A DNA stretch of 64,000 nucleotides from Cyclobacteriaceae bacterium. Lineage in GTDB: Bacteria > Bacteroidota > Bacteroidia > Cytophagales > Cyclobacteriaceae. A program made the position numbers and the translations under genes. Each line of letters begins with the position of its first letter. The first letter of the stretch is position 1. Positions 8,606 to 16,424 of this stretch are shown here, piece by piece. The stretch lies in NCBI GenBank assembly GCA_028284125.1, contig JANQSI010000012.1, positions 24,700 to 88,699 on the forward strand, read 5' to 3'. The notes beneath the pieces were generated by a model that searched no databases, was not told the DNA's origin, and saw only the letters and a list, made by a program, of their open reading frames with translations.

Positions 8606-9724
8606 GTGAAAATATCTCCAAAAGCGAAAAGAAACATTTCAAGGATTGCTCCCTTCGCGATTATCTGGTTACTGAGTGGATGGATAACTGACATCACAGA
8701 GATTGGAGTAACACGTAACCAAAACCTCAATCCAGATACTGATATTTCCTTGACCATCCCCGTGCTGATTTTTGCTAGCCTTGCGAATGTCCTTGTTGGA
8801 GTTATTGTAGGGGTTTTAGAAGTGGTATACCTAGAAAAGAGATTCTCAAACCGAACACTGAGTGCCAAGTTCTTTTATAAGTTCTTAATCTACCTTACCC
8901 TATTTATTATCATTATTGTCGTCCTTTTTCCTGTGGCATCTTCACTCGAAACTGGCATAAGTCTGCTAGAAGCTGATGCCTGGCAAAAACTGGGTAGGTT
9001 CCTCGTAAGTATCTCTTTCCTAACCACCTTACTTCATTTGTCTGTAAGGCTTATGGTTTGCCTGATCTATTCAGCTATAAGTGAAAACTTAGGACATCAT
9101 GTGTTTTTGAATTTTATTTCCGGGAAATACCATCAACCCAAAATTGAAAAGCGGATTTTCATGTTCCTAGACATGAAATCTTCAACTACAATAGCCGAAG
9201 CACTAGGCCACATAAAATACTTCAAATTGCTGGACACCTATTACAATATGATGTCCGATCCCATCATCAATTCACGCGGTGAAGTCTACCAATACATAGG
9301 CGATGAAATCGTGATTTCATGGAAAACGGAGAACGGTCTTAATCAGGCAAACTGCATCAAATGCTTCTTTGCCATACGCGAACGCCTCCATGAACAGAAA
9401 GAGGCTTTATCCCAAGAATATGGTTTTGAAATTGGCTTCAAGGCTGGGATTCATTTCGGTGAAGTCACGATTGGAGAAATTGGAGCCTTAAAAAAGGAAA
9501 TTGTATTTACAGGGGATGTCTTAAATACAACCGCTAGAATCCAAAGTCTTTGCAAGGAATTAAAAGCCGACTTACTGATCTCAGGTGCAGTTAAAGAATT
9601 ATTACCCCCTTCCCACTATCGGTACAGCTCTAAAGGAGAGATAGAACTTAAAGGGAGGAATAAGAAAGAAGAACTGTTTAGCGTAACTTTAGAAAAGAAG
9701 CTGACAAGCGCTAACAATAGGTAA
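8606..9724 (+). CDS. Membrane-bound class III adenylate/guanylate cyclase
   Basis: Makes a cyclic nucleotide from NTP. A GTG start is chosen because it begins a Lys/Arg-rich stretch just before the first membrane helix. Four hydrophobic segments fill residues about 11-160. The catalytic domain runs from about 183 to 365: metal-binding Asp in FMFLDMKSST, second Asp in YIGDEIVISW, and FTGDVLNTTARIQ, which supplies the base-recognising Asp and the transition-state Asn/Arg. All core catalytic residues appear present. The Asp in FTGDV favours ATP as substrate. No cyclic-nucleotide-binding effector lies in the window. Confidence 0.92.
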   Translation: MKISPKAKRNISRIAPFAIIWLLSGWITDITEIGVTRNQNLNPDTDISLTIPVLIFASLANVLVGVIVGVLEVVYLEKRFSNRTLSAKFFYKFLIYLTLFIIIIVVLFPVASSLETGISLLEADAWQKLGRFLVSISFLTTLLHLSVRLMVCLIYSAISENLGHHVFLNFISGKYHQPKIEKRIFMFLDMKSSTTIAEALGHIKYFKLLDTYYNMMSDPIINSRGEVYQYIGDEIVISWKTENGLNQANCIKCFFAIRERLHEQKEALSQEYGFEIGFKAGIHFGEVTIGEIGALKKEIVFTGDVLNTTARIQSLCKELKADLLISGAVKELLPPSHYRYSSKGEIELKGRNKKEELFSVTLEKKLTSANNR

Positions 9725-9734
9725 AACTGTATTA

Positions 9735-9775
9735 AAACGCAGATCACATGACAAACGAGCGCCAGCATAGCGAAG
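9735..9775. repeat. Decayed palindromic element
   Basis: Contains GACAAACGAGCGCCAGCATA, matching the right half of the intact elements at 12.9-16.4 kb (ACAAACGAGCGCCAGCAT). The left hairpins are no longer recognisable. It lies between the convergent cyclase and rsgA genes. Confidence 0.45.
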
Positions 9776-9817
9776 TAATTAAGAGCGATCTTTAAAAAAC
9801 CGCTCCTATCTTTTTAA

Positions 9818-10897
9818 TTAGTTTCTACCAATGTTTTTCTGTTTCACAACCTGTTTGATCATCTTTCCAAAGGCTTTATCTTTCTTCCTCTTTTCATAAA
9901 CGGTTGCCGAAAAATGAGCTTGCTCCCTTTCGAGCTTCAGGAAGTTTTCGTAGGTTTCTTCATTCAACGCTCCTGAATCTAACGCTTCAAGTACCGCACA
10001 ACCCTCTTCGCTTTGGTGGCTGCAATCATTGAATTTGCATCCCTTGGCCAACTCATATATCTGTTCAAAGGTTAACTCCAATCCTAATGAGCTATCGGCA
10101 ATACCTACTTCTCGCATTCCCGGATTATCAATGATCACTCCACCTGTTTCAAGCACAATCAACTCTCGGTGTGAGGTAACGTGTTTCCCCCTATCAATAG
10201 ATTCGCTGATGGCTCCCGTTTTCATTAGCGAATTACCCGTCAGGCAATTGATCAATGTGGATTTGCCAACACCAGAAGAACCAAGTAAAACATAGGTTTT
10301 GCCCGCCTTGATCAAAGGCTTTATTTGATCAAGTCCTTCACCTGTCAAACTACTAGTTGTCAATACCAGGATTCCCTTGATACGATGGCCTACTTCATTG
10401 AGAATTTCCTTTAACTGTTCTTTTTCAATTAAATCAATCTTATTGAGAATGATGATGGGCTGAATGTTGGCAGAATGGCAAATGGTAATGTATCGCTCCA
10501 ATCGATTAATACTATAATCTCTATTAACAGATTGGACAATCAGCCCAACATCTACATTGGAAGCAATGATTTGCTTCTCACCATTTCGTCCGACGGCTTG
10601 CCGCTCTAAAACATTCGCTCTTGGATAAACCGCATGAATCAATCCTTTATCCCTATCGTATGGGTTCAGTGCTACCCAATCACCGACTGCAGGTAAATCA
10701 GATCTGTTTTGAGCGGTAAATCGTAGATTCCCAATGAGTTCACAGTCTATTTCACCTTGCTTTGTCAGTACTATGTACCGCTCTTTATGTTCAAGAATAA
10801 CCCGCCCTACATCAAAAGATGCAAGGTGATCTCTTCTATATTCATCCAGGTATTCATTAAAACCTAAGTCCTTGATAGTGTATGCTCGCTTTGTCAT
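9818..10897 (-). CDS. rsgA: Ribosome small-subunit GTPase RsgA (YjeQ)
   Basis: Circularly permuted GTPase that helps late 30S subunit maturation. An N-terminal OB-fold (about residues 25-110) is followed by the permuted G motifs: NKID (G4) first, then the P-loop GSSGVGKST (G1), then DNPG (G3). The C-terminal zinc knuckle has the spacing C-x4-C-x-H-x5-C (CKFNDCSHQSEEGC). Length 359 fits Bacteroidota RsgA. Monocistronic and divergent from the accessory island, so it probably marks the island's left chromosomal flank. Confidence 0.97.
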   Translation of the reverse strand: MTKRAYTIKDLGFNEYLDEYRRDHLASFDVGRVILEHKERYIVLTKQGEIDCELIGNLRFTAQNRSDLPAVGDWVALNPYDRDKGLIHAVYPRANVLERQAVGRNGEKQIIASNVDVGLIVQSVNRDYSINRLERYITICHSANIQPIIILNKIDLIEKEQLKEILNEVGHRIKGILVLTTSSLTGEGLDQIKPLIKAGKTYVLLGSSGVGKSTLINCLTGNSLMKTGAISESIDRGKHVTSHRELIVLETGGVIIDNPGMREVGIADSSLGLELTFEQIYELAKGCKFNDCSHQSEEGCAVLEALDSGALNEETYENFLKLEREQAHFSATVYEKRKKDKAFGKMIKQVVKQKNIGRN

Positions 10898-11405
10898 TTG
10901 CTTGAATATTTCGTATGAAAACGGTATGGTAATTTCTCACCACACCTCATTTGATTAGTTACTGGTTCGTAAGCGCTTTTAGACCTTTTCCCAGACCAAT
11001 GAGTGTAACAAACAGCCTATTGGAATCAAACACGAAAGGTTTGAATACCAAGAGGTAATTAGTTTTCAGAAAATAACTAAAATGAAATCACACCCAAGCG
11101 ATCACAGGCAGATCACCGTTGCATAGGTATATGATAAGATTCGACAGTAATGAATGGAAGATCCAATACTAATTACTGCCTTTTATACCGACTCCTGAGC
11201 GTTCAATATGTGAAGAGAGATTGTTCTCATAAAAAGCAAAGATAGAAATGCTGTGCGCTAAAATGCAATCTAGTTAACAACTTTAAACCTCGTCGGCCGC
11301 ACTGACGGAGCTATTTGTAAAGGCCAGTGCTAGCTCATACTTTTATTAGCTATTTGAAAAGTTCAACTTACAGATGAGTTGGACGTTATGAGTCTGTAGC
11401 AACGA
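10898..11405. other. 508-bp intergenic region, no gene seen
   Basis: It contains the rsgA upstream region and AT-rich sequence without a credible ORF, tRNA or terminator. Its last part ends in GAGTTGGACGTTATGAG just before the RidA-like gene, which resembles the 3' end of an attC site, but no convincing left arm was found (see rejected items). Confidence 0.5.
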
Positions 11406-11857
11406 ATGACAGCTTTAGAAAACCTCAGTAATCTCGGTTTAGCATTACCTGAAGTATCAACTCCAGGTGGAAACTATGTATCGGTAAACATTCGAAACGA
11501 CATTGCATATGTAGCCATCCAATTTCCAATTCTCAACGGGGAATACTTTATCAAGGTAGGCTTGGAGACGAACTTGATACGGAACAAGGACGTAAGGCAA
11601 TGGAACTATCCGCGCTTAATGTTCTTGCTCAAATTCAGCAGAAAGTAGGGTTTGACAACCTAATTGGTCTGAACATAGACGCCTATTTTCAAGCTGGAAA
11701 CAACTGGGATGATTCACCAAAGGTTGTGAACGGAGCATCGGATCTACTTGTCAACGTACTGGAAGAAAAAGGAAATCATTCAAGAGCAATTTTTGGAGTA
11801 CAGAAGCTTCCAAGAAACTTTAGCGTAGGACTGACAGCAACTTTTACAGTTAAGTAG
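11406..11857 (+). pseudogene. RidA/YjgF-family gene broken by a -1 frameshift
   Basis: Two overlapping frames together spell one RidA-like protein of about 150 residues. The first gives MTALENLSNLGLALPEVSTP through NGEYFIK. The second, read upstream of its ATG at 11600, gives GRLGDELDTEQGRKAMELS and ends in NFSVGLTATFTVK. The join needs one extra base near 11555-11557 (AAGGT read as AAG-GGT). RidA proteins remove reactive enamine/imine intermediates. Conserved DAYFQAGNNWDDSP and ASDLLVNVLEEKGNHSRAIFG are intact, so the break is recent or a sequencing error. Confidence 0.8.
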
Positions 11858-11910
11858 CGATATTGTAGATACCCTAACCAAGTCTAGCATTCAACCAAAA
11901 AGCACACTAC

Positions 11911-11934
11911 TAGGCGTTAGGTTTTCCTACGCCT
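11911..11934 (+). terminator. Possible terminator hairpin after the RidA-like gene
   Basis: AGGCGTTAGG-TTTT-CCTACGCCT forms a stem with one bulged base, followed by a short pyrimidine tract (TTCC). It lies about 55 bp after the RidA-like stop. The weak T-run makes this tentative. Confidence 0.4.
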
Positions 11935-11940
11935 TTCCTA

Positions 11941-12145
11941 TTCCATTTGCTTTCAAAGCGAAAATTCAACGAGTCAGAAATGCATTTCTAACATGAATTA
12001 GTGAACGTCAATGAGAAATTGAAATCATATAAGAAGGTGTAGCTACAACCTACACCTAGATTGGGTTTATCATTCCTATAGGGTAGTTTGTTAGGAATTT
12101 TTTCACTAATAACGTAGTATCTTTCCTGATATAAAGGTGTTATAT
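11941..12145 (+). repeat. About 210-bp direct repeat, copy 2 (upstream of tail-fibre-like gene)
   Basis: It matches 8346-8557 over its whole length with scattered substitutions and small indels, including the AGGTGTAG/CTACACCT hairpin and the GATATAAAGGTGTTA tail. It occupies most of the 319-bp gap before the next gene, so two unrelated genes share a copied upstream region. Confidence 0.78.
12102..12142 (+). promoter_or_regulatory. Shared promoter-like element, copy 3
   Basis: CACTAATAACGTAG then TATCTTTC (12118-12125), close to the Bacteroidota -7 consensus TAnnTTTG, then CTGATATAAAGGTGTTAT. It lies 52 bp before the ATG at 12177. See copies at 6238 and 8513. Confidence 0.5.
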
Positions 12146-12176
12146 TCAATTACCACCAGATCAAAATTATACCACA

Positions 12177-12896
12177 ATGAAAAAACTATTCTTAACTCTC
12201 TTAGTAAGCTCAACAATTACTAACCTATTTGCCCAACACAACTATGATAATGAATCAGTGATTTATTCAGAAAATGGCAATGTTGGGATTGGAACTAGCA
12301 ACCCTACATTTAAACTTGATGTTGTTGGTGTTATATCTGTAGGAGTTAGTTCAATTGAAAATCGGTTCAAAATATGGTCTGGTGGAACAGGATCTTCCAA
12401 TCATATGAGGATTGGCACTGACTATGGTCATTATGGGGACGCAGTTTTGGAACTATATCAGAACTACTCAGGAGGAGGTTCACAAAATCCAGGAAAACTG
12501 ATAGTCAATGGTAACTTAGGTGTTGGAACAGTTTCTACAGGCTCCCACAAACTAGCTGTTGAAGGTTCCATTGGTGCGCGAGAGGTTAAAGTAGAAGCTA
12601 CTGGCTGGTCCGACTTTGTTTTTGAGAAAGATTACGAACTTCGAACACTTGAAGAAGTAGAAGAGCATATAAACGAAAATGGCCATCTTCCAGAAGTTCC
12701 AAACAAAGCAGAAGTGACAGAAAACGGGATTAATCTCGGGGAAATGGATGCTAAACTTCTCCAGAAAATTGAGGAACTAACGCTTTACATGATTGACATG
12801 AACAAGCGAGTGAATAAACTTGAACAAGAAAACACTCAACTGAAAGAAAGCAATCAAGAACTTAAAGAAGAAATATCTACACTCAAGAGCAACTAA
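12177..12896 (+). CDS. Secreted tail-fibre-like protein with GNVGIGT repeat
   Basis: A 239-residue exported protein (signal MKKLFLTLLVSSTITNLFAQ). It carries the motif NGNVGIGTSNPTFKLDVVG and a second, weaker NLGVGTVSTGSHKLAVEGS, then the conserved C-terminal block WSDFVFEKDYELRTLEEVEE, HLPEVPNKAEV and LGEMDAKLLQKIEELTLYMI, ending in a coiled coil (about 195-239). These proteins are common in Bacteroidota and resemble phage tail-fibre tips; they are probably trimeric surface or secreted adhesin-like proteins. Function is not established. It is shorter than most relatives. Confidence 0.8.
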   Translation: MKKLFLTLLVSSTITNLFAQHNYDNESVIYSENGNVGIGTSNPTFKLDVVGVISVGVSSIENRFKIWSGGTGSSNHMRIGTDYGHYGDAVLELYQNYSGGGSQNPGKLIVNGNLGVGTVSTGSHKLAVEGSIGAREVKVEATGWSDFVFEKDYELRTLEEVEEHINENGHLPEVPNKAEVTENGINLGEMDAKLLQKIEELTLYMIDMNKRVNKLEQENTQLKESNQELKEEISTLKSN

Positions 12897-12941
12897 ATTA
12901 AAAGACCATAACAAATACTAAAATGAATATGTGAACTGAAC

Positions 12942-13060
12942 CCTTCCCTATCTCCAGCTAGCGCGAGCATGTTGCTCGTGCTATGCAATACTCTAGCTAG
13001 CGCGCGTTTGCAACGCGTGCGGAACCTAGGCACTCGTTACAAACGAGCGCCAGCATGGGG
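12942..13060. repeat. Palindromic element A (three hairpins)
   Basis: Order of parts: AGCTAGCGCGAGCATG and its partner arm (12956-12982), CTAGCTAGCGCGCGTTTGCA with partner CGCGTGC (12993-13020), then CACTCGTTACAAACGAGCG (13031-13049) and CCAGCATGGGG. Each hairpin has a perfect or near-perfect stem. Related elements B, C and D follow each of the next accessory genes. Confidence 0.8.
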
Positions 13061-13066
13061 ATCGAA

Positions 13067-13112
13067 TTCATATAAGAAGGTGTAGCTACAACCTACACCT
13101 AGATTGGGTTTC
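13067..13112 (+). repeat. Partial third copy of the 210-bp repeat
   Basis: It carries TATAAGAAGGTGTAGCTACA, the partner arm CCTACACCT and AGATTGGGTTT, identical to the middle of copy 2 at about 12029-12068. It abuts palindromic element A directly. No promoter-like tail follows, so it is a fragment. Confidence 0.7.
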
Positions 13113-13221
13113 ATCGGTCAGAATATTTTCATGAGGGTTGGAAAGTCCGCCACAAGCAATAAACCCAAACCACCACCTTCTTCAGCTCACGTAGTTTATC
13201 ACGACATTCATTCCCAAATCT

Positions 13222-13425
13222 TTATTCACACTCCTTTGTTTCGGCTTCTATTTCTCGTAGGAAGAGCAGAAGGAAATAAATATGCTGCACCATCTCACAG
13301 CTTGGAAGCACCACGTTGGGTTCTGAGAGGTAAGAAAAGAAGAGGTCTTCCAGGCTATCTCTTAGCTGAGGAGCGGACGCAGATTCCAGAAGGTTGGAGA
13401 GTGCGATTTGGTGATTAGATTCCAT
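13222..13425 (-). CDS. Small protein of unknown function, divergent from XRE regulator
   Basis: A 67-residue ORF with a protein-like composition: two likely amphipathic helices (LSNLLESASAPQLRDSLEDL and EMVQHIYFLLLFLREIEAE). I favour this strand over the longer plus-strand frame (13104-13418), which is Pro/Arg-rich and irregular. Its start lies 75 bp from the divergent XRE gene, an arrangement usual for a regulator and its target. I do not recognise the family, and the call is only moderately supported. Confidence 0.45.
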   Translation of the reverse strand: MESNHQIALSNLLESASAPQLRDSLEDLFFSYLSEPNVVLPSCEMVQHIYFLLLFLREIEAETKECE

Positions 13426-13500
13426 TGCTAAGGCAAGCTAAAAAGATGTTGCGATATATCATAACCACTGCTTTGTATAATTTTCGGACCTTGGCTGTTG

Positions 13501-13716
13501 ATGAAAGACGAGGAATTTCTGAAACAACTTGGTCAGCGGCTTAAGGAAATCCGACAAGCGAAAGGTATGAGCCAGGTTGATGTTTGTTCCAGATTGAATA
13601 TGGACAAAACATACCTCTCTGCCATTGAAAACGGCCGACAAAATCCTTCCATTCTTACAGTAAAGCAAATCCTTGAAGCCATGAACGAAAATTTGGAGAA
13701 ATTCTTGGATTTCTAA
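13501..13716 (+). CDS. XRE-family helix-turn-helix regulator
   Basis: A 71-residue single-domain DNA-binding protein. The HTH covers about residues 8-62: LGQRLKEIRQAKGMSQVDVC, then a recognition helix MDKTYLSAIENGRQNPS. I take the ATG at 13501 rather than the TTG at 13498. No sensor or protease domain is fused, so it resembles phage- or toxin-antitoxin-type repressors. It is divergent from a small unknown gene. Confidence 0.9.
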   Translation: MKDEEFLKQLGQRLKEIRQAKGMSQVDVCSRLNMDKTYLSAIENGRQNPSILTVKQILEAMNENLEKFLDF

Positions 13717-13783
13717 TACCACTTTCCGCTTTATAGTACATTTTGATTCCCTGTGAAAAAATGCGAAATTAGTAGAAAGAAAC

Positions 13784-13859
13784 CACCAACCTATCTAAAG
13801 AGTTTGCAGTGCGAAGAAACAACGTAGGCACTCGTTACAAACGAGCGTCAGCATGGGGT
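13784..13859. repeat. Palindromic element B (degenerate left part)
   Basis: The right hairpin CACTCGTTACAAACGAGCG (about 13829-13847) and the end TCAGCATGGGGTT are intact. The left end AACCTATCTAAAG matches the CTATCTAG start of element C, but the middle CGCG hairpin is lost. It separates the XRE gene from the ATPase gene. Confidence 0.65.
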
Positions 13860-13874
13860 TAGAGTCAATTGCAT

Positions 13875-15410
13875 ATGATAGATAAAGAAGATTTAAATAA
13901 ACTTACTGACTTCATCGAAGCAAACACCCGAGCTACAGAAAAGGCTGGAATCAAATTTATCGACCCCAGAAATTTTAAATCAAAGCTTTTTAACAAGCAG
14001 AATCACGTCATATTTGGAAGAAGAGGTGCTGGGAAATCAACTCTCATAAACACACTTAAAAAGGAATACGATCGAAAGTATTTATTTGCCTACACAAATC
14101 TGGATGACTTTAAAGACATAAGTTTTCCAAATGTCTTACTCCACGCCTTAACGGCACTCTTTGACCAGTTGAAAGATGAAGTAAGAGCAGAGGTCAAATT
14201 CTATCAAATTAGGAAACAGCTGAAGAAAAGAAGACTCTTTAAGCAGGTTAATAGAGTATTGAGGCAGTTTGCAAAACAGATAGACACTCCTGACTTATTT
14301 GAAGAGGAGATAAGGCAAAAACAAAATACCTCAACGAAAGCTGGTATCAATACCAAAAACACTTCATTCACAGGAAGTATTTCTGCCGAGGAAGCTAATG
14401 AACAAGAAACTAAGAAGAGCTTTACAAGAAATAAACTTGAGAAGATCAGGAACTCCTTAACTTCTTTCAAGAAAATAATTCTTCAGCTAGATAAAATCAT
14501 AAATGACAAACCAATTTTTTTCATTTTAGATGATTTCTATTTTTTATCCAAAGCTGTTCAACCTTATTTTCTTGATTTTTTTCATCGACTTACTAAAGAC
14601 ACAAACCTTTTCTTGAAAGTCGGGACTATCAAACATCGAACACAACTCTATTCTCAAATTGGAGATCAATATATTGGAACAGAAATCAATGCAGACATTT
14701 ATGAAATAGATCTTGATTATACACTCGATAGATATTCGGATTTAAAGAACTTTATGAGAGCTCTTTTGGATGAAACCTGTAAAGAGTTAGAAATATCAAT
14801 CGATATTGATGAATTGTTTTCAGCTGGAGCATTTGATCAATTATGCCTTGCTTCTGGTGGAGTACCAAGGGATTTTCTCGTGTTATTCAATAAGTGTTGT
14901 GACTACTACAGCAATGATCGAAAAATATCGATCCCAGAAGTAAGAGAGGTTTCAATATCCAATTCCCCGAACAAATTGAAATCTTTGAAAAAAGACTCTT
15001 CAGAAGAGAGCGAACTATTAGAAGAATACCTTAACTACGTTAAGAGCTTTGTATTTAGCCAAAACAGAACCAACATGTTCTTAATGACTATTCAGGATCA
15101 AGAAGATTTCAAAGAACTTAGGCAAGCGATTAAAGAACTTGTTGATCTAAGAATGTTTCATTTGGTAGACTCAAACACAAGTGCAGCACCAAGTGACGGC
15201 AAGAGATATTCCGCTTACATGATTGACATAAGTTTGTATGATAACGGGAGACCTAGAAATTTCAAGGAAAGAATCCCTGGGGTAACCGATCAAAAATCAC
15301 GGCAAGACAATATTCGAAGCGCACCTCGAATTGATCCGGAAAAAGCTATTAGTGATGTCAAAACCAAGCTACCAAATCAACAATTGATTCTTTCGTATGA
15401 AAATAACTGA
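13875..15410 (+). CDS. P-loop ATPase, ORC/CDC6- or STAND-like
   Basis: A 511-residue NTPase. I use the ATG at 13875, not the TTG at 13869. The Walker A motif GRRGAGKST lies at about residues 48-56, and Walker B is FFILDDFYF near 220. A charged insert with an SISAEEANEQETKK stretch sits between them. A sensor-like GGVPRDFLVLFN near 338 and a C-terminal winged-helix-like region (EYLNYVKSF through MFHLVDS) follow. This plan resembles bacterial ORC/CDC6-like AAA ATPases, often found in defence or mobile loci. No nuclease or other effector is fused. AT-rich codons and island setting suggest transfer. Confidence 0.75.
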   Translation: MIDKEDLNKLTDFIEANTRATEKAGIKFIDPRNFKSKLFNKQNHVIFGRRGAGKSTLINTLKKEYDRKYLFAYTNLDDFKDISFPNVLLHALTALFDQLKDEVRAEVKFYQIRKQLKKRRLFKQVNRVLRQFAKQIDTPDLFEEEIRQKQNTSTKAGINTKNTSFTGSISAEEANEQETKKSFTRNKLEKIRNSLTSFKKIILQLDKIINDKPIFFILDDFYFLSKAVQPYFLDFFHRLTKDTNLFLKVGTIKHRTQLYSQIGDQYIGTEINADIYEIDLDYTLDRYSDLKNFMRALLDETCKELEISIDIDELFSAGAFDQLCLASGGVPRDFLVLFNKCCDYYSNDRKISIPEVREVSISNSPNKLKSLKKDSSEESELLEEYLNYVKSFVFSQNRTNMFLMTIQDQEDFKELRQAIKELVDLRMFHLVDSNTSAAPSDGKRYSAYMIDISLYDNGRPRNFKERIPGVTDQKSRQDNIRSAPRIDPEKAISDVKTKLPNQQLILSYENN

Positions 15411-15478
15411 CCCTATCTAGCTAGCGCGCGTGCAGAGAACAAGTCGTCACTCGTTACAAACGAGCGCCAGCTTAGGGT
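15408..15478. repeat. Palindromic element C
   Basis: Starts CCCTATCTAGCTAGCGCG and ends GAGCGCCAGCTTAGGG, so its termini are an imperfect inverted repeat (CCCTA/TAGGG, AGCT/AGCT, GCGC/GCGC). The inner hairpin CACTCGTTACAAACGAGCG is intact; the left hairpin is shortened. It begins at the stop codon of the ATPase gene. Confidence 0.75.
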
Positions 15479-15526
15479 ACAACTCATTACCCACAATCGA
15501 GATGTTATTAAATAAGAAAACTCCAA

Positions 15527-16288
15527 ATGAATAAATTTAGGATTGATATCTATGCAACAGAAAGAGATGACAGTTATAATGTAACATCAGAACGATGTGG
15601 ATATTCAGCCATCTATCAAACTTCGGAAACAGTTGAAGATGTATTGAACTATTTGCATCGAGGAGAAGGAATTTCAATAGAACTGATTAAGACAACTGAT
15701 GACATTCCGCTCATTAGGTTTAATCATCTTTTCGGTTCGACTCCTGACAGTTTAGTGAAGAGTTTAAACTCCAAATATGAATTATTGGTATCCGGTGATT
15801 TTGATGAGCTCAATACAATAAATGAATCAAATGAAATAATTGCAATCGGTGAGATTGATTCTTTATCAGATAATGATGCTCTGGAGTTTGAAAAATTCAT
15901 ACAGAAGGAATTTGACGCTGATTTGAAAAGTCTTACAAAAACAATTTCGATTTATGAATGGGGTGCTAGTGGATATTTTGCTGATTTCATAATAAATCTT
16001 ACTGCTGGATTTAGTCAAAAAGGAATCGGAAAAATATATGACTTTTTCAAGAAAAGAGATATTGAACATATTGTTGTCAAGAAATTTGATACCGCTCAAT
16101 TGAAGAAAATGGTAGGAGAAACTTTTGAAGTCAATCCAGGAAATTTAAAGCTAATATCATCGAGAACTTACAATGGACAAACACGATTTGTTTTCTCAAG
16201 CAGATTTATAGAGTTCATTCTAAAAATTGATGAAGAAGGTAATTTGATTGAATCAAACAGAAGAGATTTAAATCAAACTGGTATATAA
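15527..16288 (+). CDS. Protein of unknown function in the accessory island
   Basis: A 253-residue soluble protein with no recognised domain. It begins MNKFRIDIYATERDD, with a beta-rich N-terminal half (GYSAIYQTSETVEDVL, IELIKTTDDIPLIRFN) and a middle helical stretch (ADFIINLTAGFSQKGIGKIYDFFKKR) that could contact a membrane. It is AT-rich and flanked on both sides by palindromic elements (C and D). It lies 116 bp after the ATPase gene. A partnership with that ATPase is possible but unsupported. Confidence 0.65.
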   Translation: MNKFRIDIYATERDDSYNVTSERCGYSAIYQTSETVEDVLNYLHRGEGISIELIKTTDDIPLIRFNHLFGSTPDSLVKSLNSKYELLVSGDFDELNTINESNEIIAIGEIDSLSDNDALEFEKFIQKEFDADLKSLTKTISIYEWGASGYFADFIINLTAGFSQKGIGKIYDFFKKRDIEHIVVKKFDTAQLKKMVGETFEVNPGNLKLISSRTYNGQTRFVFSSRFIEFILKIDEEGNLIESNRRDLNQTGI

Positions 16289-16372
16289 TTAACGCCCTAG
16301 CTAGCGCGCGTTTGCAACGCGTGCAGAACCTAGGCATTCGTTACAAACGAGCGCTAGCTTAGAGTTGAATTA
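16288..16372. repeat. Palindromic element D
   Basis: Begins AACGCCCTAGCTAGCGCGCG and ends GAGCGCTAGCTTAGAGTTGA. The outer arms pair almost fully (CTAGCTAGCGC with GCGCTAGCTTAG), enclosing two inner hairpins (CGCGTTTGCAACGCG and TTCGTTACAAACGA). It has AAC...GTT ends like an attC, but the cassette-end complementarity test fails (see rejected items). Confidence 0.78.
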
Positions 16373-16424
16373 AAAATAATATTTTAGTAAAGGGTTCAGT
16401 AATCATATCAAGACTTCAAGTACC

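Noticed and set aside
11268..11400. attC-like end (GTTGGACGTTATG) before the RidA-like gene
   Set aside because: No convincing left arm could be paired with it, and the expected complement of the cassette start (GACTCATAAC) is absent after the gene.
13104..13418. Plus-strand ORF of 104 residues
   Set aside because: Its start lies in the repeat fragment, its composition is irregular, and the minus-strand frame at 13222-13425 looks more protein-like and is divergent from the XRE gene.
16288..16372. Element D as an integron attC (ends AAC ... GTTGAAT, long paired arms)
   Set aside because: The decisive test fails: cassette starts after elements B, C and D (GTTAGAGTC, GTACAACTC, GTTGAATTA) are not complementary to the cores that end those cassettes (GAAAATAAC, ATAATTAAC, and no matching AAC core after 16949). 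The element's own two ends match each other instead, as in a MITE.
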